Source: Armigeres subalbatus
Taxonomy: Eukaryota > Arthropoda > Insecta > Diptera > Culicidae
Length of the DNA stretch: 64,000 bases
Direction of reading: 5' to 3'
NCBI RefSeq assembly: GCF_024139115.2
Contig: NC_085140.1
Location: 434,743,240-434,807,239 of the forward strand
Shown here piece by piece: positions 13,077 through 25,199 of the stretch. The notes under the pieces were generated by a model. The model saw only the letters and a list, made by a program, of their open reading frames with translations, searched no databases and had not been told where the DNA came from. Position 1 is the first letter of the stretch, and every line of letters begins with the position of its first letter. The translations under genes were made by a program, and so were the position numbers.

Positions 13077-13473
13077 CAGTGATGGGAAATGTCAAAAAAA
13101 TGTCATGGGGTTGCTATTACTAATTTGCTAATAACTTTTTTCAAAAGTCTTTTACAACTCGGATTTTTTATTAACATGTAATGCTTAAAGGATCCTACAA
13201 CTTTGCCAAACAGGTCATTGTTCTAAATATACAGTGTGAGGCATGATAACGAATTTAAAAAAATGTCACGGAATGTCATGACATTAATGTCATTTGACAC
13301 TAATTCGGCTCTCACGCCGCCATTTTCAGTTTTAGAGCAATGACCTATTAGAAAAAGTTTAAGTATCCTTTGAGTGCTTTATGTTTATATAAAACATACG
13401 ATTGTAAATTACTTGTGAAAAAAGTTATTAACAAATTAGTCCCATGACATCGATATGACATTTCCCGTCACTG
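13077..13473. mobile_element. hAT-type MITE, 397 bp, with 8-bp target duplication
   Basis: Termini are CAGTGATGGGAAATGTCA and TGACATTTCCCGTCACTG, 18-bp inverted repeats with one mismatch. Both ends are bordered by the direct repeat CTTCTGAG (13069-13076 and 13474-13481), which is minisatellite sequence. The 8-bp duplication and CAG.G terminus are hallmarks of the hAT superfamily. No ORF for a transposase is present, so it depends on an autonomous relative. The intact duplication and nearly perfect ends suggest a fairly recent insertion, after the minisatellite had formed. A diverged relative lies at 2494-2876. Confidence 0.92.
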
Positions 13474-13481
13474 CTTCTGAG

Positions 13482-14010
13482 ACGATCTTGTGGAGGTATT
13501 TGAGCCTGGATGTACACGATTTAATCAACATTGTTTTATTGAATCTGTGGAATGCAAACGTCTTTCTTTGAAACTTATTTTGTCGGATTCATAGCGTGTT
13601 TAGCGTAGGATGTACTTGATTTGCTTAGAGCTCACTTTTCAAAATTTGATGAACGCACATATTGCAAAGTGACCCGAATTATAAAATATTGTTCAAACCC
13701 TAGATCTTCAACTTTCACTCGAATTTTTAATGCAACCATTGATTTTTCCCGCTTGGTACCTATGGATTAGAACTACATATGAAAAAAGTGCTACGTATGG
13801 GTTACATGCTTTGGATAGTTGAAGCACTGAAATTGTTGTAAAGCGAATTGAGGTGCTAACTTTAAATACGCTTATATGAACTTATTAAAGTAAAGGAATG
13901 AAAAGGGTGGAATAGTTGAGCCATTATTGATGATGGTTATAGAACGAAGCCTGCGTACCTGTCGATCAGCTCAGTGAAATACCCCTTCTGACCGTGAAAT
14001 AACCCTTCTG
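13482..14010. other. Array remnant then unique DNA, no gene seen
   Basis: The first 25 bases look like a decayed minisatellite unit (GACGATCTTGTGGAGG, then TTTGAGCC). The rest is unique A/T-rich DNA without a supported gene. Confidence 0.4.
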
Positions 14011-14132
14011 AGTCGAGTCAAGTACGAGACACTGAAGACGGCCTTACTGTTGAGGTCGAAATACGTATCTGTCAAGATACAATTAAGTGGTGGAATTCAA
14101 TGGGATTGTATAAACTCATCTTATGACAAGTG
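14011..14132 (+). repeat. Retroelement tail fragment, shared with 34515-34591
   Basis: The last 77 bases (from TCGAAATACGTATCTGTC to TTATGACAAGTG) recur almost unchanged at 34515-34591 in the same orientation. The unit has the look of a conserved 3' portion of a mosquito SINE or LINE. No polymerase III boxes or target duplication could be assigned. Confidence 0.6.
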
Positions 14133-16123
14133 CCTTCTGACCATACTAATCTCAATTCTAAGGACGTTGTTTTTTCTATCTTAAAATCATAAAAATCTCA
14201 CTTAACCATTGCTTCAGATATTTACTGCAGAAGAGGCCCCTAAAACCAGATTTACAATGGCAATAACAATCACCACTGGGCAACGGTAGCAAATGTCTCT
14301 TAGTTTCACTTTATGCAGCTGTAACAAAGTATCCCCTCGTGTCAGTAATTCAGTAATAAAATGATTCTTCCTCCCTCCTTCGGCAATTATTATTCGTATT
14401 CGTCCTCTTACTTCGCCGGCTACAGGAAAAGCGGCCAAAATTTTATGACAATATTGCACAGTTCATGCTTCGGTGGCACGAATTTTGACAACGACAATGA
14501 TGACTATTCAATAACAGCTTCGGGCTGAGGGGTCAAGTGTGCGAGCGTGCATCTGACTGCTGGGTCAAGCGGCGCACCGAGCATGATTTATGACCCAACT
14601 GCCTGATGACGCAAGGTATCCGAGAAGTAGCGGGGGTGGATCAATCCTCGAAAATATTCTAATTGCCCCGTCATCTTTTATTACTGAAATTCAAAAATCA
14701 CTTTAAGTAACGCAGAGTTTGCTTCGCAAACCAATTAAATGCTGCTATCAACCATTTCAAGCTGTTCAACATGGTTCTGGAATGACTTGGCTGACAACTT
14801 CGATATCAATCAGTCCCCCCCCCCTCTCTCTCCATTGTTGACTTTCCGCAATTATTTCGCATCAAGTGCAGGTTTACACCCATAACTAGAAACGGTCACG
14901 AGAAAACATCGTTTATCAATCTGTGTAATCGCACACGACTGCGGTACTTTGGAACGGAGAGCTTATCTGCCCGGATTCTTTCGTATTTTCCTCCGTCGTC
15001 AGTCAGCCAGCCAGCCAGCAGCGGCGGCCTTCATATCGCACGCTCGATTAGCACCGAAATCCATTCGGAACAGTTGTTTTCTGCGGTAGATTGCAACAGC
15101 CCCAGAAAGATGAATTGAACGAGATACGGCGCGCCCGGGGGTGGGTGGGACTTGCAATGGGTGCCAATCGGTGGAAGCAATTTTCGACACACTCGCAACT
15201 CTCACGCTTCGGTGATTCAAATTGATAAGTAGTGATAATACGATTTTGACAAGGGGTTCAGAAATGGTGTAGTGTAGTGTTATGTTTCCAAGATAATAGC
15301 AAATAGGAGAATAAATCTGGGACCTGCGCCGTTTTCTAGCTCTTATTGCAGCATCAAAAGTTAACCAATTTCCACTTATCTATAATCATGGGATTACACT
15401 CTGTTATACTCCTTAATCATTCCGTAATCTCCTAAATTGGCGTTGAAAGCCAACCTCACATCAAATCCCGATCCGAACCCCAACATATTCGTTTATCTGA
15501 GATTTCGCCACATCAACACCGTAAAAATAATTGTTCAACATTCATCCTTCCTCCGTCGACATCGGTCCAATTTCCTAGGCGACCCCACCGTCCTTTTCTT
15601 CCGCCCGTTCGGTTGTCCCCCACCGTCCTTTTCGATTATCATCTCATTCATAAAATTATAATGACTACATCAGCTTTTAGCCTCTCCAATAAAACGACGA
15701 CGACGCCATCGTCATCATCGGAATCATCTGTCTTGGACGATGTTTAGCACTGCCTACCGCCCTACAGCACAGAAATTCGCCATCGTCCCGTACTACGAGA
15801 GTAAACTCGCAACGATCCGAAACGCAGAGCGCACCCTGGGCCCACATAAGAACAAAAGCCTTTACGCAAGGAATGCGACGCGGCGATGGGAAGGGGAGCC
15901 GTCGTCGTAACTAAGCACTTTTGGTAGTAAGCAGCGAGGTGGTGGCGTAATTTCGGATTTAATATTCTCGTCCTTTTCGTCCCTCGTACATCGTCGTAGG
16001 TACATTGCCATGAGGAGGGACCCAAATCAAAACATCACACCCTCCCACCAGCTTCATCGCTTGAAACATTGAAGAACGGTCGCATGAAACGAATTTCTAT
16101 AGCAGTGCGTTTGATCTTCTTAC
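14133..16123. other. Unique DNA, probably intron of the minus-strand gene
   Basis: GC-moderate unique sequence with TAATTA-like cores, a C-rich run near 14816 and a GACGACGACG run near 15694. It lies on the 3' side of the minus-strand exon donor at 16123, so it would be the downstream intron. Open frames here (for example 15762-16025 minus) show no domain and no exon with good splice sites was found. Confidence 0.45.
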
Positions 16124-16294
16124 CTCCCGTCGGTTCAACGAGTCCCGGAAAAACTTCCCCATGAACGGTCCGTACTGGGTTCCCTTGGGGATGTGCTTGC
16201 AGGCCACCACCGAACCGTTGCGGATGTCCAGATCCGGCGGGGGTGGTCGCTGAAGTCGGGCCATCTGCAGCAGGAACTCTGCGCTCTGCAGTTG
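16124..16294 (-). CDS. Coding exon, start of a PR/SET-like domain (PRDM or FOG type)
   Basis: A 171-bp minus-strand exon of 57 complete codons. It is bounded by an acceptor ending TTCCAG (just above 16294) and a donor GAG|GTAAGAAG (16116-16123); both introns are phase 0. The peptide starts QLQSAEFLLQMARLQ, runs through a proline run and then reads LDIRNGSVVACKHIPKG followed by TQYGPFMGKFF. The pattern G-S-V-A..IPKGT.YGP..G resembles the N-terminal edge of PR/SET domains, where IPKGT.FGP..G is conserved. PRDM proteins and FOG proteins combine such a domain with C2H2 fingers and act as nuclear regulators. The rest of the domain and any fingers would lie further left and are not found here. The family is inferred; an insect hamlet/Mecom orthologue is one candidate. 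Confidence 0.72.
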
Positions 16295-16359
16295 CTGGAA
16301 CCGAAAGCCGAAATGGTGGTTATCGATTTGATCGAAGAGCTCGGAGCGGCACCACTTAC

Positions 16360-16523
16360 CTTCAACCGTTCGTTCTGCGCCAGCTCATTCACCGTTGCAC
16401 CACTGGTCGTGCCGTTGCCGTTGTGAATGACCAGGTGGTTCAGAGGGATCACCTGCAGTCCCGGAGGCACTTCTAGGTTCGATTGGACTCCACGCGACGA
16501 GTCCGACTCGTCTCCGCTGCTGC
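16360..16523 (-). CDS. Coding exon upstream of the PR/SET-like exon, same gene
   Basis: A 164-bp minus-strand exon whose acceptor (CCAACAG) lies just above 16523 and whose donor AAG|GTAAGTGG lies at 16352-16359. It enters in phase 1 and leaves in phase 0, so it joins the next exon in frame across a 65-bp intron (16295-16359), a normal short intron size for mosquitoes. The peptide is polar then hydrophobic: SSGDESDSSRGVQSN, then LEVPPGLQVIPLNHLV, then an N/G/T-rich linker ending NELAQNERLK. The segment LEVPPGLQVIP resembles the L-P..LEV.P stretch that begins many PR domains. Third-codon GC is high compared with flanking DNA. Upstream exons must lie to the right of 16523. Confidence 0.72.
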
Positions 16524-16861
16524 CTGTTGGCGAGATAGAGATGGAAACGTGCAAGGGTTAGATATGCATTTGAATGAGAATTCTGCAGAACGAAAGACGA
16601 AATGTCAACAAAAATGGGTCACAATCGTGGCGGCAAAGACTTCACATTTAAAAAAGATAACATGCGAAGCAAATAACATCAGAAAAAAAAAACAAATGAA
16701 AAAATTCTTTAAATTCATTATTTTTCGCAATTTCAACAAGAAAAGGTTTGAAATTTCTTCGGAATTTCCAAGAAAATGTCCACGAAAATTTTATGAAAAC
16801 TCCATGGATTTTTATTTAGCATCACCAACTAAGTTTTCTGAATTTCCACGGACTTGAAAAA
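16524..16861. other. Intron-like unique DNA
   Basis: Follows the exon acceptor on the minus strand, with a polypyrimidine stretch (TTTCCATCTCTATCTCGCCAA) next to the AG. The remainder is A/T-rich and leads into the minisatellite, which would therefore sit in an intron if upstream exons exist to the right. Confidence 0.5.
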
Positions 16862-19800
16862 CAATGACATTTCCACAGCAAATCCTTCATAATTTTCACG
16901 ACATATTTTTCACGTTTTCCTCGGGAAATTCTTCGGAATTTCCTCGGGAAATTCTTCAGAATTTCCTTGGGAAATTCTTCGGAATTTCCTCGGGAAATTC
17001 TTCGGAATTTCCTTGGGAAATTCTTCGGAATTTCCTTAGGAAATTCTTCGGAATTTCCTCGGGAAATTGTTCGGAATTTCCTCGGGAAGTTCTTCGGAAT
17101 TTCCTCAAGGAAATTCTTCGAATTTCCTCGGGAAATTCTTCGAATTTCCTCGAAATTCTTCGAATTTCCTCGAAATTCTTCGAATTTCTCGAAAATTCTT
17201 CGGAATTTCCTCGAAACTTTTCGAATTTCCTCGGAAATTCTTCGAATTTCCTCGAAATTCTTCGAATTTCGAAATTCTTCGAATTTCCTCGGGAAATTCT
17301 TCGGAATTTCCTCGGAAATTCTTGGAATTTCCTCGGGAAATTCTTCGAATTTCCTCAGGAAATTCTTGAATTTCCTCAGGAAATTCTTGAATTTCCTCAG
17401 GAAATTCTTCGAATTTCCTCGAAATTCTTCGAATTTCCTCGAAATTCTTCGAAATTTCCTCGAAATTCTTCGAATTTCGAAATTCTTGAATTTCTCGAAA
17501 TTCTTCGAATTTCCTCGAAATTCTTCGGAATTTCCTCGAAATTCTGAATTTCCTCGAAATTCGGAATTTCCTCGAAATTCTCCGAATTTCCTCGAAATTC
17601 TCCGAATTTCCTCGAAATTCTTCGAATTTCCTCGAAATTCTTCGAATTTCCTCGGAAATTCTTCGGAATTTCCTCAGGAAATTCTTCGAATTTCCTCGAA
17701 ATTCTTCGGAATTTCCTCGGAAATTCTTCGAATTTCCTCGAAATTCTTCGGAATTTCCTCGAAATTCTTCGGAATTTCCTCGAAATTCTTGGAATTCCTC
17801 GAAATTCTCCGGAATTTCCTCGGGAAATTCTTCGGAATTTCCTCGGGAAATTCTTCGGAATTTCCTCGGGAAATTCTTCGGAATTTCCTAAGGAAATTCT
17901 TCGGAATTGAATTGGGAATTTCCTCGGGAAACTCTTAGGAATTTCCTCTTGAAATTCTTAGGAATTTCCTCGGGAAATTCTTAGGAATTTTCTTAGGAAT
18001 TTCGTCGGGAAACTCTTAGGAATTTCCTCTTGAAATTCTTAGGAATTTCCTCGGGAAATTCTTAGGAATTTCCTAGGGAAATTTTTTGGAATTTCCTCGT
18101 GAAATTTTTCGGAATTTCCTCAGGAAATTTCTCGGAATTTCCTCGGGAAATTCTTCGTAATTTCCTTGGGAAATTCTTTGGAATTTCTTCGGGAAACTCT
18201 TTGGAATTTCCTCAGGAAAATCCTTTGGAATTTTCTCGGGAAAATCTTTGGAATTTCCTTGAAAATTCTTTGGAATTTCCTTGGGAAATTCTTTGGAATT
18301 TCCTTGGGAAATTCTTTGGAATTTCCTTGGGAAATTCTTTGGAATTTCCTTGGGAAATTCTTTGGAATTTCCTTGGGAAATTCTTTGAATTTCCTCGAAA
18401 TTCTTCGAATTTCCTCAGGCAATTTTTTGAATTTCCTCGGGAAATTTTAGAATTTCCTCAGGATTTTTTGAATTTCGAAATTCTTCGAATTTCTTCGAGA
18501 AATTTTCGAATTTCCTCGGAAATTCTTCGAATTTCTTCGAAATTCTTCGAATTTCCTCGAAATTCTTCGAATTTCCTCGAAATTCTTCGAATTTCCTCGA
18601 AATTCTTTCGAATTTCCTCAGGAAATTCTTCGAATTCCTCGAGGAAATTCTTCGAATTTCCTCGAAATTCTTCGAATTTCCTCGAAATTCTTCGAATTTC
18701 CTCGAAATTCTTCGAATTTCGAAATTCTTCGAATTTCCTCGAAATTCTTCGAATTTCGGGAAATTCTTCGAATTTCCTCGAAATTCTTCGAATTTCCTCG
18801 AAATTCTTCGAATTTCCTCGAAATTCTTCGAATTTCCTCGAAATTCTTCGAATTTCCTCGAAATTCTTCGGAATTTCCTCGAAATTCTTCGAATTTCTCG
18901 AAATTCTTCGAATTTCCTCGAAATTCTTCGAATTTCCTCGAAATTCTTCGGAATTTCCTCGGAAAATTCTTCGAATTTCCTCAGGGAAATTCTTCGAATT
19001 TCCTCGAAATTCTTCGGAATTTCCTCGAAATTCTTCGGAATTTCCTCGAAATTCTTCGAATTTCCTCAGGAAATTCTTCGGAATTTCGGAAATTCTTCGA
19101 ATTTCTTCGAAATTCTTCGGGAAATTCTTCGAATTTCCTCGCGAAATTCTTCGGAATTTCCTCATGAAATTCTTCGAATTTCCTCGCGAAATTCTTCGGA
19201 ATTTCCCCGAAATTCTTCGGAATTTCCCCGAAATTCCCTTCGGAATTTCCTCGAAATTCCCTTCGGAATTTCCTCGAAATTCCCTTCGGAATTTCCTCGA
19301 AATTCCCTTCGGAATTTCCTCGAAATTCCCTTCGGAATTTCCCCGAAATTCCCTTCGGAATTTCCCCGAAATTCCCTTCGAATTTCCCCGAAATTCTTCG
19401 AATTTCCTCGGGAAATTCTTCGAATTTCCTCGAAATTCTTCGAATTCCTCGAAATTCTTCGGAATTTCCTCAGGAAATTCTTCGAATTTCCTCGAAATTC
19501 TTCGAATTTCCTCGGGAAATTCTTCGAATTTCCTCAGGAAATTCTTCGGAATTTCCTCAAATTCTTCGGAATTTCCTCGAAATTCTTCGAATTTCCTCAG
19601 GAAATTCTTCGAATTTCCTCGAAATTCTTCGAATTTCCTCGAAATTCTTCGGAATTTCCTCGAAATTCTTCGAATTTCCTCGAAATTCTTCGAATTTCCT
19701 CAGGAAATTCTTCGAATTTCCTGGGGAAATTCTTCGAATTTCCTCGGAAATTCTTCGGAATTTCCTCAGGAAATTCTTCGAATTTCCTCGGAAATTCTTC

Positions 19801-20870
19801 GGAATTTCCTCGGGAAATTTTCCGAAATTTCCACGGGAAATTTTCCGAAATTTCCACGGAAAATTTTTAGGAATTTCCTCGGGAAATTCTTCGGAATTTC
19901 ATCGGGAAATTCTTCGGAATTTCATCGGGAAATTCTTCGGAATTTCATCGAAATTCTTCGAATTTCCTCGAAATTCTTCGAATTTCCTCGAAATTCTTCG
20001 AATTTCTTCGAAATTCTTCGAATTTCCTCGAAAATTCTTCGAATTTCCTCGAAATTCTTGGAATTTCCTCGAAATTCTTCAGAATTTCCTCGAAATTTTC
20101 GAATTTCCTCGAGGAAATTCTTCGAATTTCGAAATTCTTCGAATTTCCTCGAAAATTCTTCGAAATTTCCTCGGAAATTCTTCGAATTTCCTCGGGAAAT
20201 TCTTCGAATTTCCTCGGAAATTCTTCGAATTTCCTCGGAAATTCTTCGAATTTCCTCGAAATTGTTCGAATTTCCTCGGAAATTGTTCGGAATTTCCTCA
20301 CTAAATTCTTCGAATTTCCTCGAAATTCTTCGGAATTTCCTCGAAATTCTTCGAATTTCCTCGAAATTCTTGGAATTTCCTCGGGAAATTCTTCGGAATT
20401 TCCTCGGGAAATTCTTCGGAATTTCTCGGGAAATTCTTCGGAATTTCCTCGGGGAATTCTTCGGAATTTCCTCGGGAAATTCTTCGGAATTTCCTCGGGA
20501 AATTCTTCGGAATTTCCTCGGGAAATTCTTCGGAATTTCCTCGGGAAATTCTTCGGAATTTCCTCGGAAAATTATTCGGCATTCCCTCGGGAAATTCTTC
20601 GTAGATTCTTCGGGAAATTCGAGGAATTTCCTTGGGAAATTATTCGGGATTCCTCGGGAAACTCTTCGGAATTTCCCGAGGAATTTTCGAAGAAATTCTC
20701 GATGAAGTTCTGAAGAATTTTCCGAAGAAAATCCTAAGAATTTCTAGAGGAAATTGCGAAGAACTTCTCGAGGATGGAAAAAAAAATGTTTGGAATTGTT
20801 CCACGGAAAATACTTCGGAGTTTTCACGGGAGGTATTTCGGGAATTTCCAGGTGAAATTGTTTAGAAAAT
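16862..20870. repeat. 4-kb hairpin minisatellite, 20-24 bp unit
   Basis: Tandem array built on GAATTTCCTCGGGAAATTC plus the spacer TTCG, 23 bp. Shorter units lack one or more of the paired G/C positions (for example GAATTTCCTCGAAATTC). The 19-base core is a perfect dyad: GAATTTCC pairs with GGAAATTC around a TCG triloop. The array grades from irregular (16.9 kb) through TTGGGAAATTCTTTGG variants (18.2-18.4 kb) to CCCTTCGG variants (19.2-19.4 kb) and decays after 20.58 kb. All frames of both strands are nearly stop-free, giving an 868-codon frame at 18099-20705 that I regard as an artefact of the repeat. Confidence 0.93.
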
Positions 20871-23800
20871 GTACGAGAAATTTGTCACCGGATTACCAAA
20901 TTTTGAACAGGGACGCCACTGTAAAAATGTCTGCGGTAGTAATGTGCCAAAAACTGTCAACGGCGGCGCAAACCTTCAGAGCTGCTAAATAAATTTCATG
21001 GTCAGAGAATTGATGAAACTTTCAACAAACCAAATAGACCACCATCGATGAAGCTGTTGCAGAAACATCGGCAAGTACAAAACAAATCCTGAACCAACAT
21101 AACCATCCAGCAAACAGATCATCGCCGATCCTAAACCAGACATCAGGTGCAATAAAAATAGACAAACAGAGTACCAAACTCGCACATTTTAACAACATCA
21201 CGCCAATTGCCCTATTTCCCGGCATTTGTTTGTTTTCATTGTTTGAGATATAAAGCCAGTCATAAGCAGAAAAAATCGTTCCGAAAAAAGGAAGATTCCT
21301 TCCCAACACATTAGGCCCGGTGCGGTGGTGTGGTTTATCATTTAATATCAACGAGCCGCATCATTTCCTTTTTCCTCCGTTGTTTGCCAAGCGTTTTAGT
21401 GTTCTACCTGTTAAATAAATAAAACATCTTCAAGAGATGTACCTTTTCCCTACTCCTGCACCGCCAATGTGGAACACAAAAGCGAATGCTGCAACTCATC
21501 GCAATTCCAACAATCTGTTTCCTCCGAGCGTAGGTCCCCGGCGCGCAACGGGACGGCGCTCGATCTTATTTTATTCCCCGATTCTCAATGAAAACCTGCA
21601 GAAGCAACGAGATAAGTGATCTCGAGGACGAGCGGAGATCATCTCCGGGAGAAACAATTGGAGGAACAACAACCATCAGATCGGACAACTTCCGATTTGT
21701 TTTCTCGTTGGTTCCACATTTACACGCCAGATGAGTTTTGTCTCTTGGGCTATGTATCTCCGATTGCAAGCGGGATGAGAACACCGTCTCGGGTTACGCG
21801 AGAACCTGATGAATGGGAACGTCTGATCATCCTTGTTCCATTTGATTGCGGTTCGTAGTATGAATGGACTTTTAAGGTACGGAAATGATTGTCTTATCTG
21901 ATCATTTCTTTTGCGGTCGGTAAATCGGTGTGAAATTGTGAATGGAGAATTTTACTTCACATGTAGAAATAATTTGTAAGGCTGAAGGACATTCATTCGC
22001 ATTTAATTTTAATCCATGACTAAATTGAACTGTAAATTAAAGTTTCTGGAATCCGTGACTCATTTCCCAATAGATTTCCTTGCCTATATTATTTCATATT
22101 CATTTAAAAACTTTGAAATTGAAGGCGAAGCCACAGAGTTTAAAAATGATACACAACATAGGCTACCAATTAGTTCCATATCAACATCAGTGAGACAAAT
22201 GATAGTCAGAGAAATTTCAGCTATAATGATTATTTGTCATAATGAATTCCATTGCTTAGTGAGATACCACGCCGGCTCAGCTTTTCTTCGACACAATTTT
22301 CCATTTACAAATGTCTGTCCCTAAAACCAAACCATTCAATTCGTTTCCCCCGTTAAGTCACCAAGTGCTGCATCATCGTCTCTTTAACTGATATCGAAAC
22401 GTCGCACGGTCTCGGAGACGATTTTACGAACAACTCAACTCAATTACAGCTGGTTGTGTAAACACCACTTGACAGACCTCGACCAGATCGAAACATCACT
22501 CCAAACACACATCGTTAGGCATCTTGAAATTATTTTATGGCACACAAATTAATAAGATGACGCCCGCGATTACGACGCATTCCATTAGCCCAGAACAATC
22601 ACTGTCTCTGTTGGCACTCTACGAGCATGAGGATGAACCGCCTAGACCGGAGTGTCCCCCACCAAATTGTTTCCATTCTCCAGTTAGAGTGACGTAACCC
22701 GAGCCACTTGTTGGCTCGGAGTCAATCGATTAATCCACTGCTGAAATCTGCGTATCGCTTTCAATCACAATCTCCGGCTCAAGTGGTTGTGTACAAACAT
22801 CGAGTGACAACAAACAACCCGTGCCTCTCGTCGTCATTGCTGAAACCTAAGCCGATCAATTTGCGTTTAAATTTCCTTACACTTCGGGTACCGGCAGTAA
22901 GCAAATCCATTCAAATCGTGTGCCCATGATTGAATAAACTAATTTTATTCTAATTGTCCGAAGTCAAACAAAAGGGGTGCCCAAAGGGCGAAGGCAAATG
23001 AAACCGAGATGTATTAAGTTTAAAACCAGAAAAAATGCACCAAACTGTAACTAATACGACGTTTATCACCACCCGAAAGGAAGGGACCCGAGAAAGCAAA
23101 GCAAATACGCGCGCAACGACAACGACGACGGTTCCAGGATGCCTGACGGTGAACGACGAGAAAATCTGAGAAAGAAAAGCAATGCAAAAAGGGTACAGCG
23201 ACCTCTTGAAGAGGTTTGAAATTTCATCCACCCAGCACACCAGCCAGGCACCTTTTCCACCACCGACCGACGACTGGATTGAGATCTCTTAATCTCCTCG
23301 GAAATTCTGTTTGTTTAGTCTCATTGCGGCGCGCGAGATCGAGTCGTATATAGGCATCAAGCAACGAGGAAGCCAATTCCTATATCTGCACTACCGATTC
23401 GAGTTCGTTCCGGACTCGGGGTTCCGGATTTTTTTTCTTGCTCTTAATCCGCAAGCCGGGTGCCTGCCACCAGGTTTCAGCAGACGAGAGATAACTCAAT
23501 CAGATGTCAAACAAGATGTCGAATAACAACACCGTTGCCGTGGTAGAAGCGCAGCAGACAGTCAGCCAAACGGGCGCGGCAGCACACCTGAGGACCGGGG
23601 TCCAATTTCGGGTGTGACAATCCTACCAATCAACGGGATCAATGGGACCGAGAATGGGAATGGAATGGAATCGATTAACGGTTTGTGTCTGTGTGTGATC
23701 TGGGATCTATATCGGTTCGGAATAGTGGGAAATGAACGGCGAGAGCGCCGTTTTGGGGGCTGGATGAGGAAGCAGATGCCTAGGAAATGTACTCACCAGC

Positions 23801-25199
23801 TGTAAAGGGCTTACAAACCAGTTAGGGAAGGACATATGCATTCTTAGCATTCCACAGTTCAGTCAGATATCGTTTAATATTATACCCTGGATAGACCAAA
23901 ATGCATTTAATTTATCATTCACATTGTTTTTAATATGAGGACTAGTGATTAATTGGCCCATTCTGCTTGATCGACTATTGGCTATTCTTCGACAAATTTG
24001 GATTTCTGAAAAGATTTCTCCAGGGTTGTCGATTTAAATATGAGAATAATTCTCCCTGATTTTCCAGACCATTTCTCAATAACATCAATGAAAATACGAA
24101 GTTTCCAATAAACATATATCATAGCCGAATTCTGTTCTTACACAATTAACATTTCTTTAATTTGGCATTCATCCTAAATGTTTACAACATTTTAATAACC
24201 ATGTGATTTTTGTTAGGTGGCTAATTGAAGCCCACGAACATAAATACGAAATCGTGTTAAAACTAAGATTTTCCAACTGTTCAAATGTTTCTATATTCAT
24301 GAAGTGTATTTATCACAGAGGAGATCGAACACCTCGAAAGTGTTCATCTGATGCGATTCCCAAACATTATTCGAAATAGCTCCCTTGCAAAAGAAGAAAA
24401 ATAAGGTCTAAGCGGGAGTATTCCACAAGATCTCAATGAGTAGAAAATTATACGAACTCGTACTCTACTGCACATGCGTCTAGATGATTGCCGCATCTAA
24501 CTACGCATCCACGAAGCCCAGAAAATATATTGGCTGAATTTTCAAGTAAATCACTCCTAGCAGATATTCAAATTTGCGAAATATGTGGCAACTTTTTTGT
24601 AGAAATTCGAGGAACTTCTATACTCTTGGATTTGAAAATTTGACGAGTTTCATGGATAGACTGTTCTTGTTGGATGTTTTATTCAGCAGAAAATATAAAA
24701 GAACTATTTGGAACTAGATCTGGACCTTTTGGAAGATTGTATCATTGAAGACATTGAATAAGTATAACTTTTGAATGTCCTTCAGAAATAATAGATGGAG
24801 ATTAGTGTAAACTAGACAGTCCATTTCCCGGAACTTTATTTGTCATGTGATTTTTTGTAATTGTAAATGAATCGAGTGGACTCCTGCTTTGTGAGACTGT
24901 CGATTGAAGATTTCGATTTAAGAAAATTACAAAAATCGCTTTGAAAAAACATTAAATTTACCATTTTTAAGAAGAACGTAGAATCAAGATCAATATATTG
25001 ACGCAAAGCTCTATAACCAAAGCATTTTTGAGTTGAGTCGCTGTCGTCGTCAGGTACAGACGGAATAGTCGTGCTCTGTGCAGCCGTGTTGATTCCGTTG
25101 CCATCAGTAGCAAGCAATCACGCGCTTTTGTTTCTCGTTGTTTATCGGTCGTTCGCATTATTTTAGATCGCCGGTGGTGCTTTTCTATCGCAGAGAAAG
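20871..25199. other. Unique DNA, probable intron or regulatory sequence
   Basis: Mostly non-repetitive with moderate GC in 21.3-23.8 kb and A/T-rich after 23.8 kb. Contains homeodomain-type cores (TAATTA, CAATTAG) and a GTCGTATATAGG box near 23333. A 37-codon plus-strand frame at 23504-23617 starts ATGTCAAACAAG but has no family resemblance and no clear splice donor. I see no supported gene. Confidence 0.4.

Noticed and set aside
18099..20705. 868-codon open frame rich in KFFEFPRNSS repeats
   Set aside because: It lies wholly in the hairpin minisatellite. The 23-bp unit cycles through all three frames and lacks stops, and the opposite strand is open too. Composition and unit slippage argue against coding.
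16862..20870. Heat-shock-element array (alternating GAA and TTC)
   Set aside because: GAA and TTC cores are not spaced on the 5-bp register required for heat-shock factor trimers.
23504..23617. Short ORF starting ATGTCAAACAAG with a TATA-like box 165 bp upstream
   Set aside because: Only 37 codons, no homology recognised, no donor at its end; the minus strand offers equally plausible splice signals.
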